A DNA stretch of 64,000 bases from Drosophila pseudoobscura (taxonomy: Eukaryota; Arthropoda; Insecta; Diptera; Drosophilidae). A program made the position numbers and the translations under genes. How positions within the stretch are numbered: position 1 is the stretch's first letter; each line of letters opens with the position of its first letter. The notes beneath the pieces are model-generated. The model saw only the letters and a list, made by a program, of their open reading frames with translations. It did no database searches and was not told the DNA's origin. The stretch is from assembly GCF_009870125.1 (NCBI RefSeq), contig NC_046683.1:3162001-3226000 (forward strand). Direction: 5' to 3'. Shown here piece by piece: positions 1 to 12,289 of this stretch.

Positions 1-500
1 GGGAAAAGGGGAAAAAGCAAAGAAAAACCCAGGGAAAACCCAGGGAAGCCCAGGGAAACAGCAGCGAACAGTAAAACCGGCCGGGCGATGAAAAATCAAC
101 AAGAGTATAAGAATATAAATATGCAAATGAAAAGGCAACGCAGATGTTCAATCAACAGTTGACTGGCCTCGCCTTGGATATACATACAATATACACTTAC
201 AAAAGGATATATACATAGTTCCAAATTTAGATACATACATTTGTATGTACAAGGCTTATATAAGGCTTATGTAGCTTAGTAGTAGCTGTGGGTTAGAGTG
301 TGTCGCTGATTTGAGGAAGTTGATGAATTATTCACTCAAAAATATAAAATATTAATTGAGAAAAAATGATTGCTGGCTGATTAACGAGGCCAACAATCCT
401 TTGGTGTTTTTAAATACGTTACTCGAAGAGTCCAATACGTGTAGGCACATACATAAAGTAGACTCCAACCCCATAACCGGGAAATATGTGTGCCATTGCT
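1..500. other. non-coding sequence, left edge
   Basis: No coding signal is visible. The stretch begins with a purine-rich region of repeated AGGGAAA-like runs (about 1-60) and then holds AT-rich sequence with ATACATACAT-type motifs common in fly intergenic DNA. Confidence 0.6.
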
Positions 501-538
501 GCGTCTAGTGGTAGACCCTGGTGGAGTGAGCGAGATGT
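501..538 (-). promoter_or_regulatory. CTCF-like element, copy 1
   Basis: The reverse complement reads CTCGCTCACTCCACCAGGGT followed by CTACCACTAGACGC, closely related to the elements at 11,034, 19,924 and 23,563. The CACCAGGG core resembles the CTCF consensus, but the GGCGCC half is degenerate (CTACC), so this copy may not be bound. Confidence 0.35.
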
Positions 539-860
539 AACGGCCGGATGGTTGGTGGGAAGAGCGATATAGAGATGTAGCGGACGGTACGGAATGGATA
601 TAGCTGCTTGGAGAATTGGAGGTGGGTGGTACTATTCCCGTATGGGCAGACACAGTGACTACCACTGATGCGGCCTCCAGTTGCTGGGCTGCGCGCTCCA
701 TCTCCTTCAGGTGTCTCTGAAGGGCTCAAATTCAATAACCCGAAGAAGATCTGGTCAAAGTTTTCCAATCTGAATACCCAGGAGGTCAAACTGCTCCAGA
801 AGATACCCTCCTGCTCTGCCGTATGGAGATGATATATGTATGTTTATGCGATCAGCCACC

Positions 861-1143
861 GAGCTCATTTCCTTGCTGGCGAAGGAAGTGAACCTCCGTC
901 AAACCCTGGATCTGGATGAACTCCCAGATGGAATCGATCAAGGCCATGGGAGAGCTAATGAGCTAATCAACACCACTGAGTGATCTCAACCGAGTGCCTA
1001 GTGATTTGAAGGATGTACAGGATACAAGACAGTCGATGGGAGACCGACTGGAGCATGAGCCCTTGCGTCGAAGAAGCTGGATCATCCGTAATCCTTTGCA
1101 CGATTCCAAATCAGAGCTCAAAGGAATGAAAGCATATATTTAA
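861..1143 (+). pseudogene. decayed coding-like fragment, charged and helical
   Basis: Two adjacent open stretches in different frames read like one broken protein. From 861 the frame begins TELISLLAKEVNLRQTLDLD and hits TGA at 981-983. From 982 a second frame begins DLNRVPSDLKDVQDTRQS and runs 53 codons to TAA at 1141-1143. Both are rich in L, E, K, R and D with heptad-like spacing, as in a coiled coil. I do not recognise the parent gene. The frame change and stops suggest a dead copy, but chance open frames of this size also occur. Confidence 0.25.
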
Positions 1144-3177
1144 AGGCTCGTACATACATAGGTGCATGCTATGAGCATATATGTACAGTATTTGTTTTTC
1201 TTGGATTATCCCCAATTGATTTTACAGCCGCTGGGCAGCCACGGCCGCAGCCAAGGCCACGGCCACGGCCACGGCCTTGGGCCATCGAACAGGAGCGAGG
1301 ACGAGAATGCAATGGAAAATGGCAAATGGAAAATGTAAAAGCGGAAAACTTTCCTGCATATTACGCGTACATTCCTCTCATTCCGCTTTGGCCGCTTGTT
1401 GCCTTTTACTTTCGCTGTATTTTGCATCGTTTTTCCACGTTTTCCCACTTTTCCGCCTGCTGGGCAATCAGTTTGTGCTGTTGACAGTTCAATTTTCAAA
1501 AAATATACATGCGAATGAAAAGCAAAACTTTGTTTTCCCGAGTCCCAACTAACAACAAATTATGGCCATGGCGAATGCCGCCAACGGAAATGGCGAGCGG
1601 GCAGCCAGAGAACATTATATCCCCCTCAGGTGAGCCACGATTGTAGGCAGAAAACACTGAAGAGCAAAACGATCCTGAGGCACTTTATAAACGAGGCCTT
1701 GCGGAAAGTATTCGACCTTACTTGGAGAACCCCAAGACGAACAAGACTGTCGCTCTATGGTGATTCTTAGGGTTCGTAGGGTTCATTCTAGTCCATAGAT
1801 CAATGGATATGTAGTCCTTCGTCTCCCAATGAACTGCATAGTTATGAACCAATGAACAACGACCACTCCCAAAAGTAAACACCAACTGCTGTGGTTCTCC
1901 TAATTTAAACAAAACAAGCTTCATTAAAATCAATCAAACTACAATATACATTGGGTATGTAATGTTTTTGCAATATAATTTGAGTTTTAATTGCTCTCCG
2001 GCAGTTTTGCTGAGTAAAACCCGTCACCCACATCCACATCCCACGTCCCACGTCCCACATGTCCTGTTGGCAACGCAAATTGTCAAGCCAATCAATTTGA
2101 TTGCTCTGCAGCACACACACGCACAAGCACGCACACCTATGGTGAACAAAAAAATACTCTTAAGTAAATAACTTTAACTGAAATTATCATTGGCAGAATC
2201 AATTATTTTCCATCGGACTGTGTACATATTCCAAAGGTGGAAGGTGGATGTGGCTAATCAGCCAATATAAATAATCCATAAATGTACGGCCACTCTGGAC
2301 CAATTCAGAATATACGGCCACACTGAGCAAAGGAAGGAGGTCGACGTGCGAAAGAAAGAACGAAAGTCGTGGTCGGAGAAATAAAGATATAAAAGTAGAT
2401 CCCAGTAATAACTTCGTTATGATCAATGCCCAAGCAATGTACACACATAGTACATAGAGCCCCGACAAGGACCTGTAGCCGAACCCGAATAAGTAGGCAG
2501 GGAGCCGCAGTTCAAGCAGGTTGTTGTTGCTTAACAGTTCTGCACACCAATGACCAATGATCTATTAAATACCCCAATTTTGTGTCAAATTTCTTCGATC
2601 AAGTCCCAGGGATACATGCGGTACACAAACCGTTTACAATTTGGTCTTCACTACTAGAACTTGAACCAGTTGGACTGCGGAATGGGTACCCTACGGTGCG
2701 CAAAGGAGGGTCTGAAGACACATCATTTTAATAGAAAAAGTTTGAAATAAAAAGACATTTTTTTTATTAAAAAACATTTTAATTTGTATAAGAAATAGTG
2801 TAAATAAAAATCATATTTTTGCAATTTTTTATTAAATGAAATTAAATTTATTTTTAATTTTTATAATGTATATTGAAAGAATTTAAAATAAGAATGGAAA
2901 TACAAAAATTCGAAAAATATAAAAAATATATGCTAGTGTGGGTAGGTACCTATTGCTCTGACCGTAGGTGTATGGTACGCGTATGTGCTCCCTCTGTGAG
3001 GTGTGTGAGCATAATTGCACGCGTGCAGGTGTGTGTGAGTGTGTTCCGTGAGATGCCACAGCTTCAAGGTCCGCTGCCCATCTGCGTCCCCGTTTCCGCC
3101 GCAACACTACCTCTGCCCTGGGCCCTCCGCACGTTTTCTTAATTTTCATTATTTTTCGCTCATTTTACTCGCAAGCA

Positions 3178-3232
3178 GGCGAAAGAGCGAGAGACAGAGA
3201 GAGAGAGGGGGAGGGAGAGTGAAGGCGAGAGG
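3178..3232 (+). promoter_or_regulatory. GA-rich tract (GAGA factor / CLAMP / MSL-type site)
   Basis: The + strand carries GCGAGAGACAGAGAGAGAGA continuing in GGGGGAGGGAGAG. Such GA runs match the known binding preference of GAGA factor and CLAMP and the core of the MSL recognition element on Drosophila X chromosomes. Function is inferred from motif only. Confidence 0.35.
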
Positions 3233-3806
3233 CGCATGAAAACTGTTGGCACATTAAAATGCACATAAAAATCATTAACCCAAAGATGTTGACAGCAGGA
3301 CGGCACACAGCAGTACAGCGGAACAGGATGGTGCAGAACAGAGCAGAACAGGACAGGACAAGACAAGAGAGGCAGCCCATCCCAGCCCAGCCCGTCCCGT
3401 CCCGGCCCTGTTGACTGGCAATTGTGTTAATGGAGCTGGCTCCCCCCGTCCCCTGTGGCAGCACAGCGCCTCCGACTGTGCCCGTGTTTATTTTGGCATT
3501 ACGGTTAACTTAATAATTTCACCTACTTAATGCACAGTTGTCTCAGAGGAAAGGTGCAAATACGCAGAGCAATGAGCAATGAGTGCGGATGGGATGCTAT
3601 TTGTGGTTTACTGTTTGTTTTTGAATGTACACACCCTTACCTTATGTGGTGTGTACCTTGAATTGCTTGCTGTCTACGCTGCAGCTCCCAAGCTTCCCCC
3701 CCCGCGCCTGCTGTCTCTTCAACAGGTAGCCCTTGCCTTGGTCTTGGTCTGCCTCCCTCTACACACACACATACATCTCTCTTTCTGGCAGGCATGGATT
3801 GTTCTC

Positions 3807-3909
3807 TGTGTGTGTGTGTGTGTGTGTGCCCCCCGAAATGAAATTACAGTTATTCGAGCTCGTTGAGTTTGCTTCTGCTTCTGTAATTGTGTGTGTGTGT
3901 GTGTGTGTG
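3807..3909. repeat. two (TG)n microsatellites
   Basis: Two nearly pure TG runs of about 22 bp each at 3,807-3,828 and 3,889-3,909, separated by about 60 bp of unique sequence. Confidence 0.9.
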
Positions 3910-6900
3910 CGTTGAGTAAATCAGAAAAAGGTTAATTTGCAATTATGTTTTATGTGTTTGCCTCTCTTTGTGTGCGTGTGCTGTTGAGTGCACTCCCCTG
4001 GCACTTGAGACCAGGTGTCCATTTTGGGCATATACATCTCTATCTCTCTCCCTCTCTCTCTCGCTTTCCCCATTTTAATCTCTTTCTCTGTCTGTTTTTC
4101 CTCTCTGCTAATTTCTAAAGCATACTTTTTGGGGCCGCTTGATGGCAGGAAACGGAAGACGAGAGACGGAAGGTGGAAGTGAAAGTAAACGAAACGAAAT
4201 GAGTCAACGAATAACAAAACTTGGCGTCTGTTGTCTGCAATAAAATAAATTTCACTTAATATTGTAGTTGGTCCTGCCGTTTGCTTCCCATCTTCTCGTC
4301 TTGTTGTACTTTTGTTCTTATTGTTCGTCTTTATGCGTTGTATCCCAATTGTTCTTTAGACATTTTGTAATCATAAATCCAAAGAAGTTTCCGCAAGAAG
4401 AAAACTTTCAAACGCCTGGCGGCATACCCTACTATCCAGGATACCCGGCTATCCAGCCCATGCTGGGCGCTGAATCTTGCTTTATTTAATCGCCAACTCC
4501 ACATACAATACTATTGACATTCATTTGGATCCCTGCCATCCTTCGAATACTTCTGCCAGAGTATCATTTGCGTTGGTTGAGTAAATTTGAAATTCAGCTG
4601 TCCCTGAAGGCCGCGGCCTTGCCTCAAGTTGTTTTTCTTCGGCTCTATTGTTTGTCTCAATCCTCGAAAGGAATGGTTATTGTGGCTGATGTTCTGCTGG
4701 GCAGAATAACAACATTCCGTCACGTTGCCGCCTTGACTTTGAGCGCAATGACAAACACAAAATACTGTGTATCCTGCGAGAATGATATCTCTTTTTTTTT
4801 GTTTTAGTGTGGCGAGCGAAATGAATTTGACACGCGTTAATTAAGTGGCCTCAGCCTTGGGGTCTCGACAGAAACAGCAGCACTCGCTTTGGTCCCCAGT
4901 CTGAAAATCAATTTGACGCAGCTGTCCCCCAAAACCCCCACCCCTCCCCCCACCCCGCCGAGCTTTGCAAAAGTATGCAAATGAAATGGACGAGGAAGGA
5001 GGCGAAGGGGGGCGGGGTGTCCCCCGACAGGCATAAACCCTTTTTTAATTGCACGCATGCCGGGCCGTGGAGTGCGCTTCCCAGGCACTCCTGAAAAAGG
5101 TATCCAGGGAACCGTGAAAAACCGCAACTGAGACCCCAAAAACAGAACTCATTTTATGGTGGCGCCCACTCCTCCACACACACACGGACACACGCACACA
5201 CGCACACAAAGGAGCATTTAAAACGTATTCAAAATGCAAGTTTAAAGACGCCCCAAAGTATGCAAAAACAACATAAAACAAGAATTCGTATGCCCTGCCA
5301 GAGGAGAGAGCCTAACGATTTGATAAAGGTGCCACAACCTTTGAAATATTCGCCTTTTTTTCAATTTTAAAGGCACATAAAATTCATTAGAATTCCACAA
5401 TTAGTGCACTTTAATGCCCAGCCATATGACACACATACAGACATACATGTATATTCAGCATATAATAAATACATTTCAAGGGTATTCAAAGCCACATTCC
5501 GGCATTGTACTCGTCCTTTTTCTGTTGTTGTCAGACGCATAAAAACGCCAAAAAGGAAAGCAATGAAAACTCAACCACAAAGGGCACACAAAACATAATC
5601 GCACGCACACACACACACATCCACAGACACATACACCCACACATCACTCCTTTCGAGAACTCTGCACCTCCGAAAGTGTCTGTCGGGGGCACAGTCCCGA
5701 GACCCAGACCCTCCAATGCAAATTAGCTTCAACCCCCCGCCCCGCCCCGTCTTCCAGATGACAGCCGACTGCCAGCATCCCCTAAGCATCCCCTAAGCGT
5801 CCCCTAAGCACACTCGTATGCAAATTTGCCGCAACTGGCTTACATTTTACATCGCTCATACTCGCATGAACCGAACGAACCAAGGGCCGACGCTGATTTA
5901 CATGAGAACTAAGCCAACAATAGGGACGGCAACGGCAATGGCAACGGCAATAGCGATAGCAAGCCACAAACTACAAAAACCTGACGGTTGGGTCTGGGGG
6001 CTCGAGGAGTCTGTTTATTAATTCATGTGTAAAAATCAACCCGAAATAAAACAGTTTGAATATAAAACATAAAGTGTTTTATGCGAAAAGTTGTACTCGC
6101 ATGCGGGCTACGGATAGGGGCCGGCCTACAAGAAATTTGATTGCTCAGCGAAAGGCAAAAGTCATCTGCTTCACAGGGCGTTCTCTGGAAAATACTGCAA
6201 CTGTGGGATATTTTGAAGAGCTATCCACAAGGACAATACTTGAAGAAAGTTTGCCGAATGGAAGTTTTTTCCGAATTCGGATGCAATTTACTCATAAGAA
6301 TAAAATTTCAATAATATGTACAAAAAAAGCTACGAATTTTCAAAATTAGTTGAAAGTGATTTGGTTTTTTTGCTGCTTTTTTTCAGTAATGGAATAGCCA
6401 TGAAAATAAAACCCCAAGCAGAACGCCATCTGAATGACACATATTTTATTTAAACTGACACAAATCCCGACTTTGAGGAGACATCGAATTATTTCATTAT
6501 ATAAATTATTTTTGGCACGATCGAGAAGTAAAGTCCGTCAATACTGCAGTCTAGAGGCTCTTTTTTTTTTAGTTAAATTTTGAGATTAAAGGACGAAGTG
6601 GAACCTCCTCGAAACCTGCTTCATACAAGCATGCTCCGGTTATCACTTACTTTTGCGTTTTGCGTTTTCAGCCGAAACGTACTGTTTTCGTTTTAAGTGC
6701 TCCCGTTTTCGCACATTTTTGTCTTCTCTTTCTTCTTTTTTCTTCTCTTTCACAACCAAGTGTATTGCGCGCACAAAATCCTCTGTTATGTGTAACATCC
6801 GATAAAGTATCGATAGCCGAATCCGGCTGACAAACTATTTCAGAGCCAATCTTGAGATTGGACTAACAAAAGTTATGTATAAAGAAGGAACGGAAAGATC

Positions 6901-7640
6901 TGGCGTGTTGCGTGTACATCTTTGAAAGTAAATAGGAAAGCCGGAGCCTGCCTGATAAAAGGGTTATGCCGTAAAGAGCTGAATACTCCAGCAAGCTGTC
7001 TAGTGTCTGGGAAATTAATTTATCGAAAAACTTATCTTTTCAGAGAACTTTATGAGGCTGGCTTTCGCAGTCATATAGATATATTTTTTATCGCTGCGAG
7101 CTATAGGAAAACTTTGGAAAGAGGGTGCACAGCCAAGGGATTGGCTAAATTGACCGGAAACAGTTCTGGAAACTTTAGTGAAAATTCACATAATATATGC
7201 ACTGGTACTGTAAGCAACTGCGAAGCTTTTTTCCCCTTAAGCTTGCCATATTTCTAGGTAGTTTTTGTAGAGTAAGTGCGCAAGAAACTTCAGTTCAACC
7301 GAGAACCAATGCCAAAGACAAAACAAGAAAGTAATCGATGAGAGGAAAGGCTCCCCGTCATTAGACGGAAAAAGAATAGGAACGGGGCCCGATTTGGGAT
7401 GAAATCGGAACCCATAAAGATACGCCCAATTAGTCTTTAAAGTTTTGCGCCATAAAGCAAATAATAAATTCCCTACAAATGGAAAAGCGAACGGCAAAAC
7501 TTTCCACGTTCCAAAAAAAAAACGGAATCTTTTAAGCAAGAAAATTGTAAGAAAAACGGGTACATAAAGTTCGTCACTGTTCGCCGTTTTCTTCTCTCCA
7601 GTTGAGTAGCGGCAACCAATTAGGCCAAAACAACACACAG

Positions 7641-7691
7641 CCCCGTGCCCCTTGCCCCGTGCCCCTTGCCCCGTGCCCCTTGCCCCGTGCC
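7641..7691. repeat. 14-bp minisatellite
   Basis: About 3.5 tandem copies of a 14-bp unit, CCCCGTGCCCCTTG. It lies inside a 242-codon open frame on the minus strand (7,237-7,965) and adds a Gly/Ala/Arg repeat to that frame. Confidence 0.85.
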
Positions 7692-8298
7692 ACCGCCACG
7701 CTAGCCTGGGGGCAGAGCCAGTCCTTGGCTTGCCAACCGAACGGAAGGATACGAGCAGCACAACAACCAAAAATCTCTTTCGGGAGAGGAGTGTCCTCCA
7801 GCTTTCGGTGAAGTTTATGCATATTAAACAGTTATCCAAGCGGAAGGGAAGAGCTAGATGCCAGCGCCGCGCCGCGGCGTGGAGGGAGAGGCAGAGGCAG
7901 AGGCAGAGCGATGCCGAGGAGTCTGTTTGTGGGCGAGAGAGCGGGCAACAGGAAATGGGAGCCATGTGAGCGGAAATTCCACATTACAAATTATGCAAAT
8001 CACATGCGCTTTGATTATTTCACATTTTATTTTCATTCTCCCCCCCGACACGCCTCTCCAGGGCCCACTAACCTGGCCTCTTTGGCCATTATTTAGTCGG
8101 CGAAATTCAATTTGAATTGTTTATCGTTCAGCGGAAGCTCGGTGGTCGCTCGGCTTCCGACTGAAACACATTGAATATGGGCTCGTGGGTTCGTCGTTCC
8201 GAAACGGAAGGTGTCAAAAAACAGCACACAGAGCTTTGCATGATAGAAGCCTTCGCCTCCGGTCAGTTTCGGACGACCCCGCATCCCGATGACATCGC

Positions 8299-8421
8299 TA
8301 CGAGAACGAACAGCTGCGAAGCTACTGCCGCATCACGGAACAATTGCATAAAGCATAAATCGCCCAACGGGCCTTGTGTTTCCACAAAGAAGAGCACCTG
8401 GCAGATATGAGGCAGGACTAG
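8299..8421 (+). pseudogene. decayed coding-like fragment, possible coiled coil
   Basis: One frame starts YENEQLRSYCRITEQLHKA, meets TAA at 8,356-8,358, then resumes IAQRALCFHKEEHLADMRQD before TAG at 8,419. The charged helical character continues across the stop, as expected for a pseudogene exon. It is on the same strand as the fragment at 861-1,143, but I cannot show they derive from one gene. Confidence 0.3.
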
Positions 8422-11033
8422 AGGCCATCCCAGAAACAGAGATAACTTCCACAGTCAAATGGTAAACAGTCTAAAAGCCACGTAGATATTGTCGCTACCA
8501 TTGGAGCTATTGCCGAACCTGGCCAGATTGAAGATATCACATGAACATGAAACAATCTCCGAGTCGATAAGATTCCTGGGTGCCATGCCATTCAAGACCT
8601 TCCCAAGATCTTACCATCTACCAAGTTTGATCCTATATTCTACGCCACCGGCAAACAGACCAAACCGGCAAAGTTTCCTGTGTATTTCAGAAACATATTA
8701 AATCTTCTATAGCCCTCCTGCAGTTTTCTTGAAATCGGTCCTATCTTGGAAACTGCGATTAAATACAGCTACAACTACAATATTTGAATCTATTGTGGAT
8801 CTATTAGAGTTCAACGTCTTGTTATTGATCATTATACACCGATCTCAGATGGTCCAAGTCAACGCAGTGGCAGGCAATCCCCATCATCCTGGAGAATATT
8901 TTGAGAGGCCATAGGGTTATTTTAAATGATATTACTTTGAATAACATATACATATCTTTGCATATTCCTGAGACAAATTGTATTTCCAAAGGCTTTTGTC
9001 CTATCCAATTTGGAAGAGACAACCTTCATTATTTCTTCTTTATTTTTATCAGTTGAGAAACTTTGCCTTCCTTGATTTTCGTACTTAAAAAATTCGTTTT
9101 ATATTCAGTCAAATTTTTCGAAATTCCAGATTTTGAAAGCGGAACGTGCCTCGTTTGAATTTGGTTTCGTTTCGCCTCTTTTATGGCACAGAAATCGTTA
9201 TTTTGTCGTAAAGTGCGTATAGGGGCTGAATCCGCTTTTATTGAACACAATTTTGATTTCTTTTCTTTATAAGGACTATACGGCGAAACGTGTGAACGAC
9301 GCTGTGGCCACGAGCTTATTTTGAGGGTAATACCAAATTTTTGGAATTTCCCAATCATTTTAGATTAAAATATTAGCATTTTTATGATTAGGATTTTCAC
9401 AAAATTCTTTGGTTTAAAAAACCAAAATTCCTCTTAAACTCGTTTAATATTGATCTAAAGACTAGCTTTAAAATTGGACTTAAGTAGTGAATGCTTTTCT
9501 GCATCGTTTTGGAGCCCATTCCCTTGAGCCACATCCATCGTCCTCCGCCTCTCCAGTCCTTACTCTCTCTCTCTCTCATTCCGCTTAGATGTAGACTTGA
9601 GCATCTTCAAAAGCCTTTTATGCAGTGATTATACCAGACAGAACTCTAGCTCAAAATGCGTTGGCAATGACAGCCAACAAAAAAAGCGATGCGTGCCTGT
9701 CAGGATTGCGTGCTTAAGCGATTTCCAGAGTCCCCCCCCCCACGGGCTGACGGCCAGAGGAGGGGAGGAGAAGTGGCAGGGCAGGGGACAAGTGACAAGA
9801 GATAAGGGGGGAAAACACCATTTCACTTGCAACATTGCGTACAACTGCAACGCCAGAGATGTGTTGACAGTGTTCGCATGCCGAGAGTTTCAATAGAGGC
9901 ACCAGATATTTTCCTCCTCCACTTTTCCTTTACTTTCTCTTGTCCCTTGTCCCTTGCCCTTGCCCAATCCCTTTCGCCCTGTCGTTTTCTCTGCAACATT
10001 GAATGCTTCTCTGATATTGCAAATTAACAAAAGAACAGCGAAAGGAGCATAGCATTGAGAGCAAAAAGGACTCGCTATAGACGATTCCAATATGCAGGTG
10101 AAATTTTTTCTAATTTTCAGGAACTTGAAAACTAATTCATCTTACCTCCAATCTAGAACTCTATTACAAAAGTGATCTATGGTTAATCCTTTAAGCAGAA
10201 GCAATTAAATACCAAGAGAATAAAAACAATTTGTTTGGCTTAAAGTGCCTCCACCTTTCGCTTCCACGAGCCAGCGAACAAATCTACTGCCAAATGGCGT
10301 TAAAACTGTTGGCAGCCTTTCAATGCCTGACCAAAGGACAGCGTGGAAGGACGGCGATGGAGGGCTGGAATGGGAGAAAGTTAAAAGCGGAATCCAATAC
10401 GAAAAAAAATGCATCAACTCTTGGCTCAACGCGCCGAATCGTATATACCCTTGCTCGACACCCACTTAAATGTTGTTAAGGCACTCGAAAAAATAATGAT
10501 CATCCCACTACCGAACCGGAATTCATTAGAGTTCGAATAGGCGGCTAATTCCTAGCTTTTCAGGAGTGATTCCTGTGATTTCTGAGATATGCTGAAAGTA
10601 ATTTCCTGCAGACAATCCACAGTGCAGAGTGTGGATAGAAAAATCTATGTTTTCCTCGTTGCAAGGGTACAAAAATTCCTCAACAGTTGGCAGGAGCAGC
10701 CAGCGGTTTTGTGGCATGGTGCGATGCGATAGTTTATTAACTAGTTTTCTCCTTTCCTGTGAAAGGGTTACACACACGCACCCGCAGTCCGCAATCCTAC
10801 CACCGTTTTTATTCACGGTACTCAATGGGTACAGCGGTATGCAGAATAATATAACAAACAGAATATATGTATAGATTGGTGTATATCTGTGTCATAGGGC
10901 AAGAAACTGTGGTGTCCACAAACTTGCAGATAATCCTATCAACCATATAGCCGAATCTGAATCAGATCGGATTATTAGTATAGCCAGAATGAAGATAACT
11001 CTCCGCCACGCACTCGATCTTTCTCCGTTACTC
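8422..11033. other. non-coding region
   Basis: No recognised gene. It holds AT-rich sequence (9,030-9,450), a CT run at 9,560-9,580 (GAGA on the minus strand), a short poly(C) at 9,733-9,741 and several weak open frames without motifs. Confidence 0.5.
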
Positions 11034-11070
11034 GCCTACTGGCGCCACCTGGTGCAGTGAGGGAGATGGT
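11034..11070 (-). promoter_or_regulatory. CTCF-like element, copy 2
   Basis: The reverse complement contains CACTGCACCAGGTGGCGCCA then GTAGGCGAG. CACCAGGTGGCGCC is a close match to the CTCF core, better than copy 1. It shares flanking bases with the other copies, including the CCCTCACT block upstream. Confidence 0.45.
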
Positions 11071-11577
11071 ATTTCGTTACCGGGCGGACATAGATATCAA
11101 ACGGAAGGTGATGAATGGAAAAAGCTAGAATATTGGTCCCTAGGTGGAAGAAGGATAGACAGAATGCAGGAATGCAGAATTGAAAAGGTTTTAGAAAATG
11201 AGTAAAAAAGGTCATAAAAGGTCATAAATAAATATGTAATGCCGGAGGGAAGCTCCTTTTTTTTTTAATTTTTCAGCGCTTCTAAAATGAATATTGAAAA
11301 TCTCTGCTTTGCAATGAAGCCTACTCGTAGAATCAGTAAAAAGAGTGGTCAAAATCTGTAAAAATAATGTTCAAAATGTCATTTAGGTACATACGAGTAG
11401 TGTATCCCCACACATGCATCCCCTAAAACCGCGAATGTCATTTTCGAGAGCGTTCTCTATCTCTATTTTTACTCTTCACAAATGCAAAATATATAAATTT
11501 ATTGCTGTGCGGTTGGTTGGGAATAGAAAACAGATGGGATTGTGTCGCTAAATAGTTTTCATTCGGTTTTCACTCTG

Positions 11578-11991
11578 CAGGAGTCCACTTTCGTGGAAAA
11601 GAAAAGGATGCCAAATTTGTTGAGCCACAGCTGAGCGCATCGCAAATGGGAGGAGAGGAGCTAGGAAAATACTCGATAAGAGGAAATCGAAGAAAGAACA
11701 AGAGTGTAACGATGGAGAAGTTGGAGGTTGAAATTCGAAAAGTTTGCAGATAACAAAGGGACGGCAGAACGAGAAAATTAAATGTGGGATATCCGGAAGC
11801 AGTCGAGGCTGCATGTGTCAATGCCCCCTAAGAGTTGGCGATGGCCAGGACAGGTGCCCACAGAGCCACAGAAAGTTAAATTGAGAAAAACGTTTCTGGC
11901 AATCAGAAGAGAAATGAATGTCCGCCTAGAGAGAAGGAGAAATGGGAAAGCGCCGCCACCAATGAAGGGAAATAAAAGCCACTATTAATAA
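11578..11991 (+). other. coding-like stretch of uncertain status
   Basis: After an acceptor-like CACTCTGCAG (11,569-11,578) one frame stays open for about 57 codons, containing LSASQMGGEELGKYSIRGNR, to TAA near 11,752. A separate frame from ATG 11,782 runs 68 codons to TAA at 11,986-11,988 and is very basic. The two frames are not joined by clear splice sites. This could be a decayed gene, a lineage-specific small gene or chance. No family is recognised. Confidence 0.2.
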
Positions 11992-12003
11992 TTGAGAAAT
12001 ATC

Positions 12004-12289
12004 TTTATTAATCCCGTCCTGGGTGTCCGTGGTGTATTTTTCTTTAAAAGTTTCCGGACAGACTTGATTACCCGTAAACTATGCAGAATTTATCCATTAG
12101 GGCCCGGCACATCTTTCCCTTAGAAGAAAAGTTTACAGGCCCAATTGGAGTCCCTATATCTTCGGGTATATCCACTCTATCGCCGCGAATCAAAAATCCT
12201 GCGAAGGGTTGTACAATCGATCCTTTTTTGTGGATATCCATGCCTTTGCTGAGTTGCAAGTTCGAAGCATGAGACAGTGATCTACTCAT
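12004..12289 (-). CDS. candidate small gene, 73 aa, unknown function
   Basis: The coding part would be 12,068-12,289 on the minus strand. ATG at 12,289 opens 73 codons containing VQPFAGFLIRGDRVDIPEDI and ending in FCIVYG, then TAA. A canonical AATAAA lies at 12,004-12,009, 59 nt after the stop, unusually well placed for a real 3' end. There is no signal peptide, membrane segment or motif I recognise. The opposite strand also has a 63-codon frame (12,081-12,272), so the open frame alone is weak evidence. No TATA box or initiator was identified upstream. Confidence 0.3.

Larger units (their letters stand above)
1144..8298. other. intergenic or intronic region, no recognised gene
   Basis: No supported exon. 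It contains a GGCCAC hexamer run (1,238-1,278), a GA-rich tract (3,178-3,232), two TG dinucleotide runs (3,807-3,828; 3,889-3,909), CA-rich stretches near 5,170-5,210 and 5,600-5,640, and AT-rich sequence at 2,750-2,930. Open frames of 60-110 codons here lack start context, splice signals or familiar motifs. Confidence 0.55.

Noticed and set aside
7237-7965. 242-codon minus-strand ORF starting at ATG
   Set aside because: Longest frame of the left half, but the + strand is purine-rich here so stops are rare on the minus strand; it contains a minisatellite and no recognisable domain.
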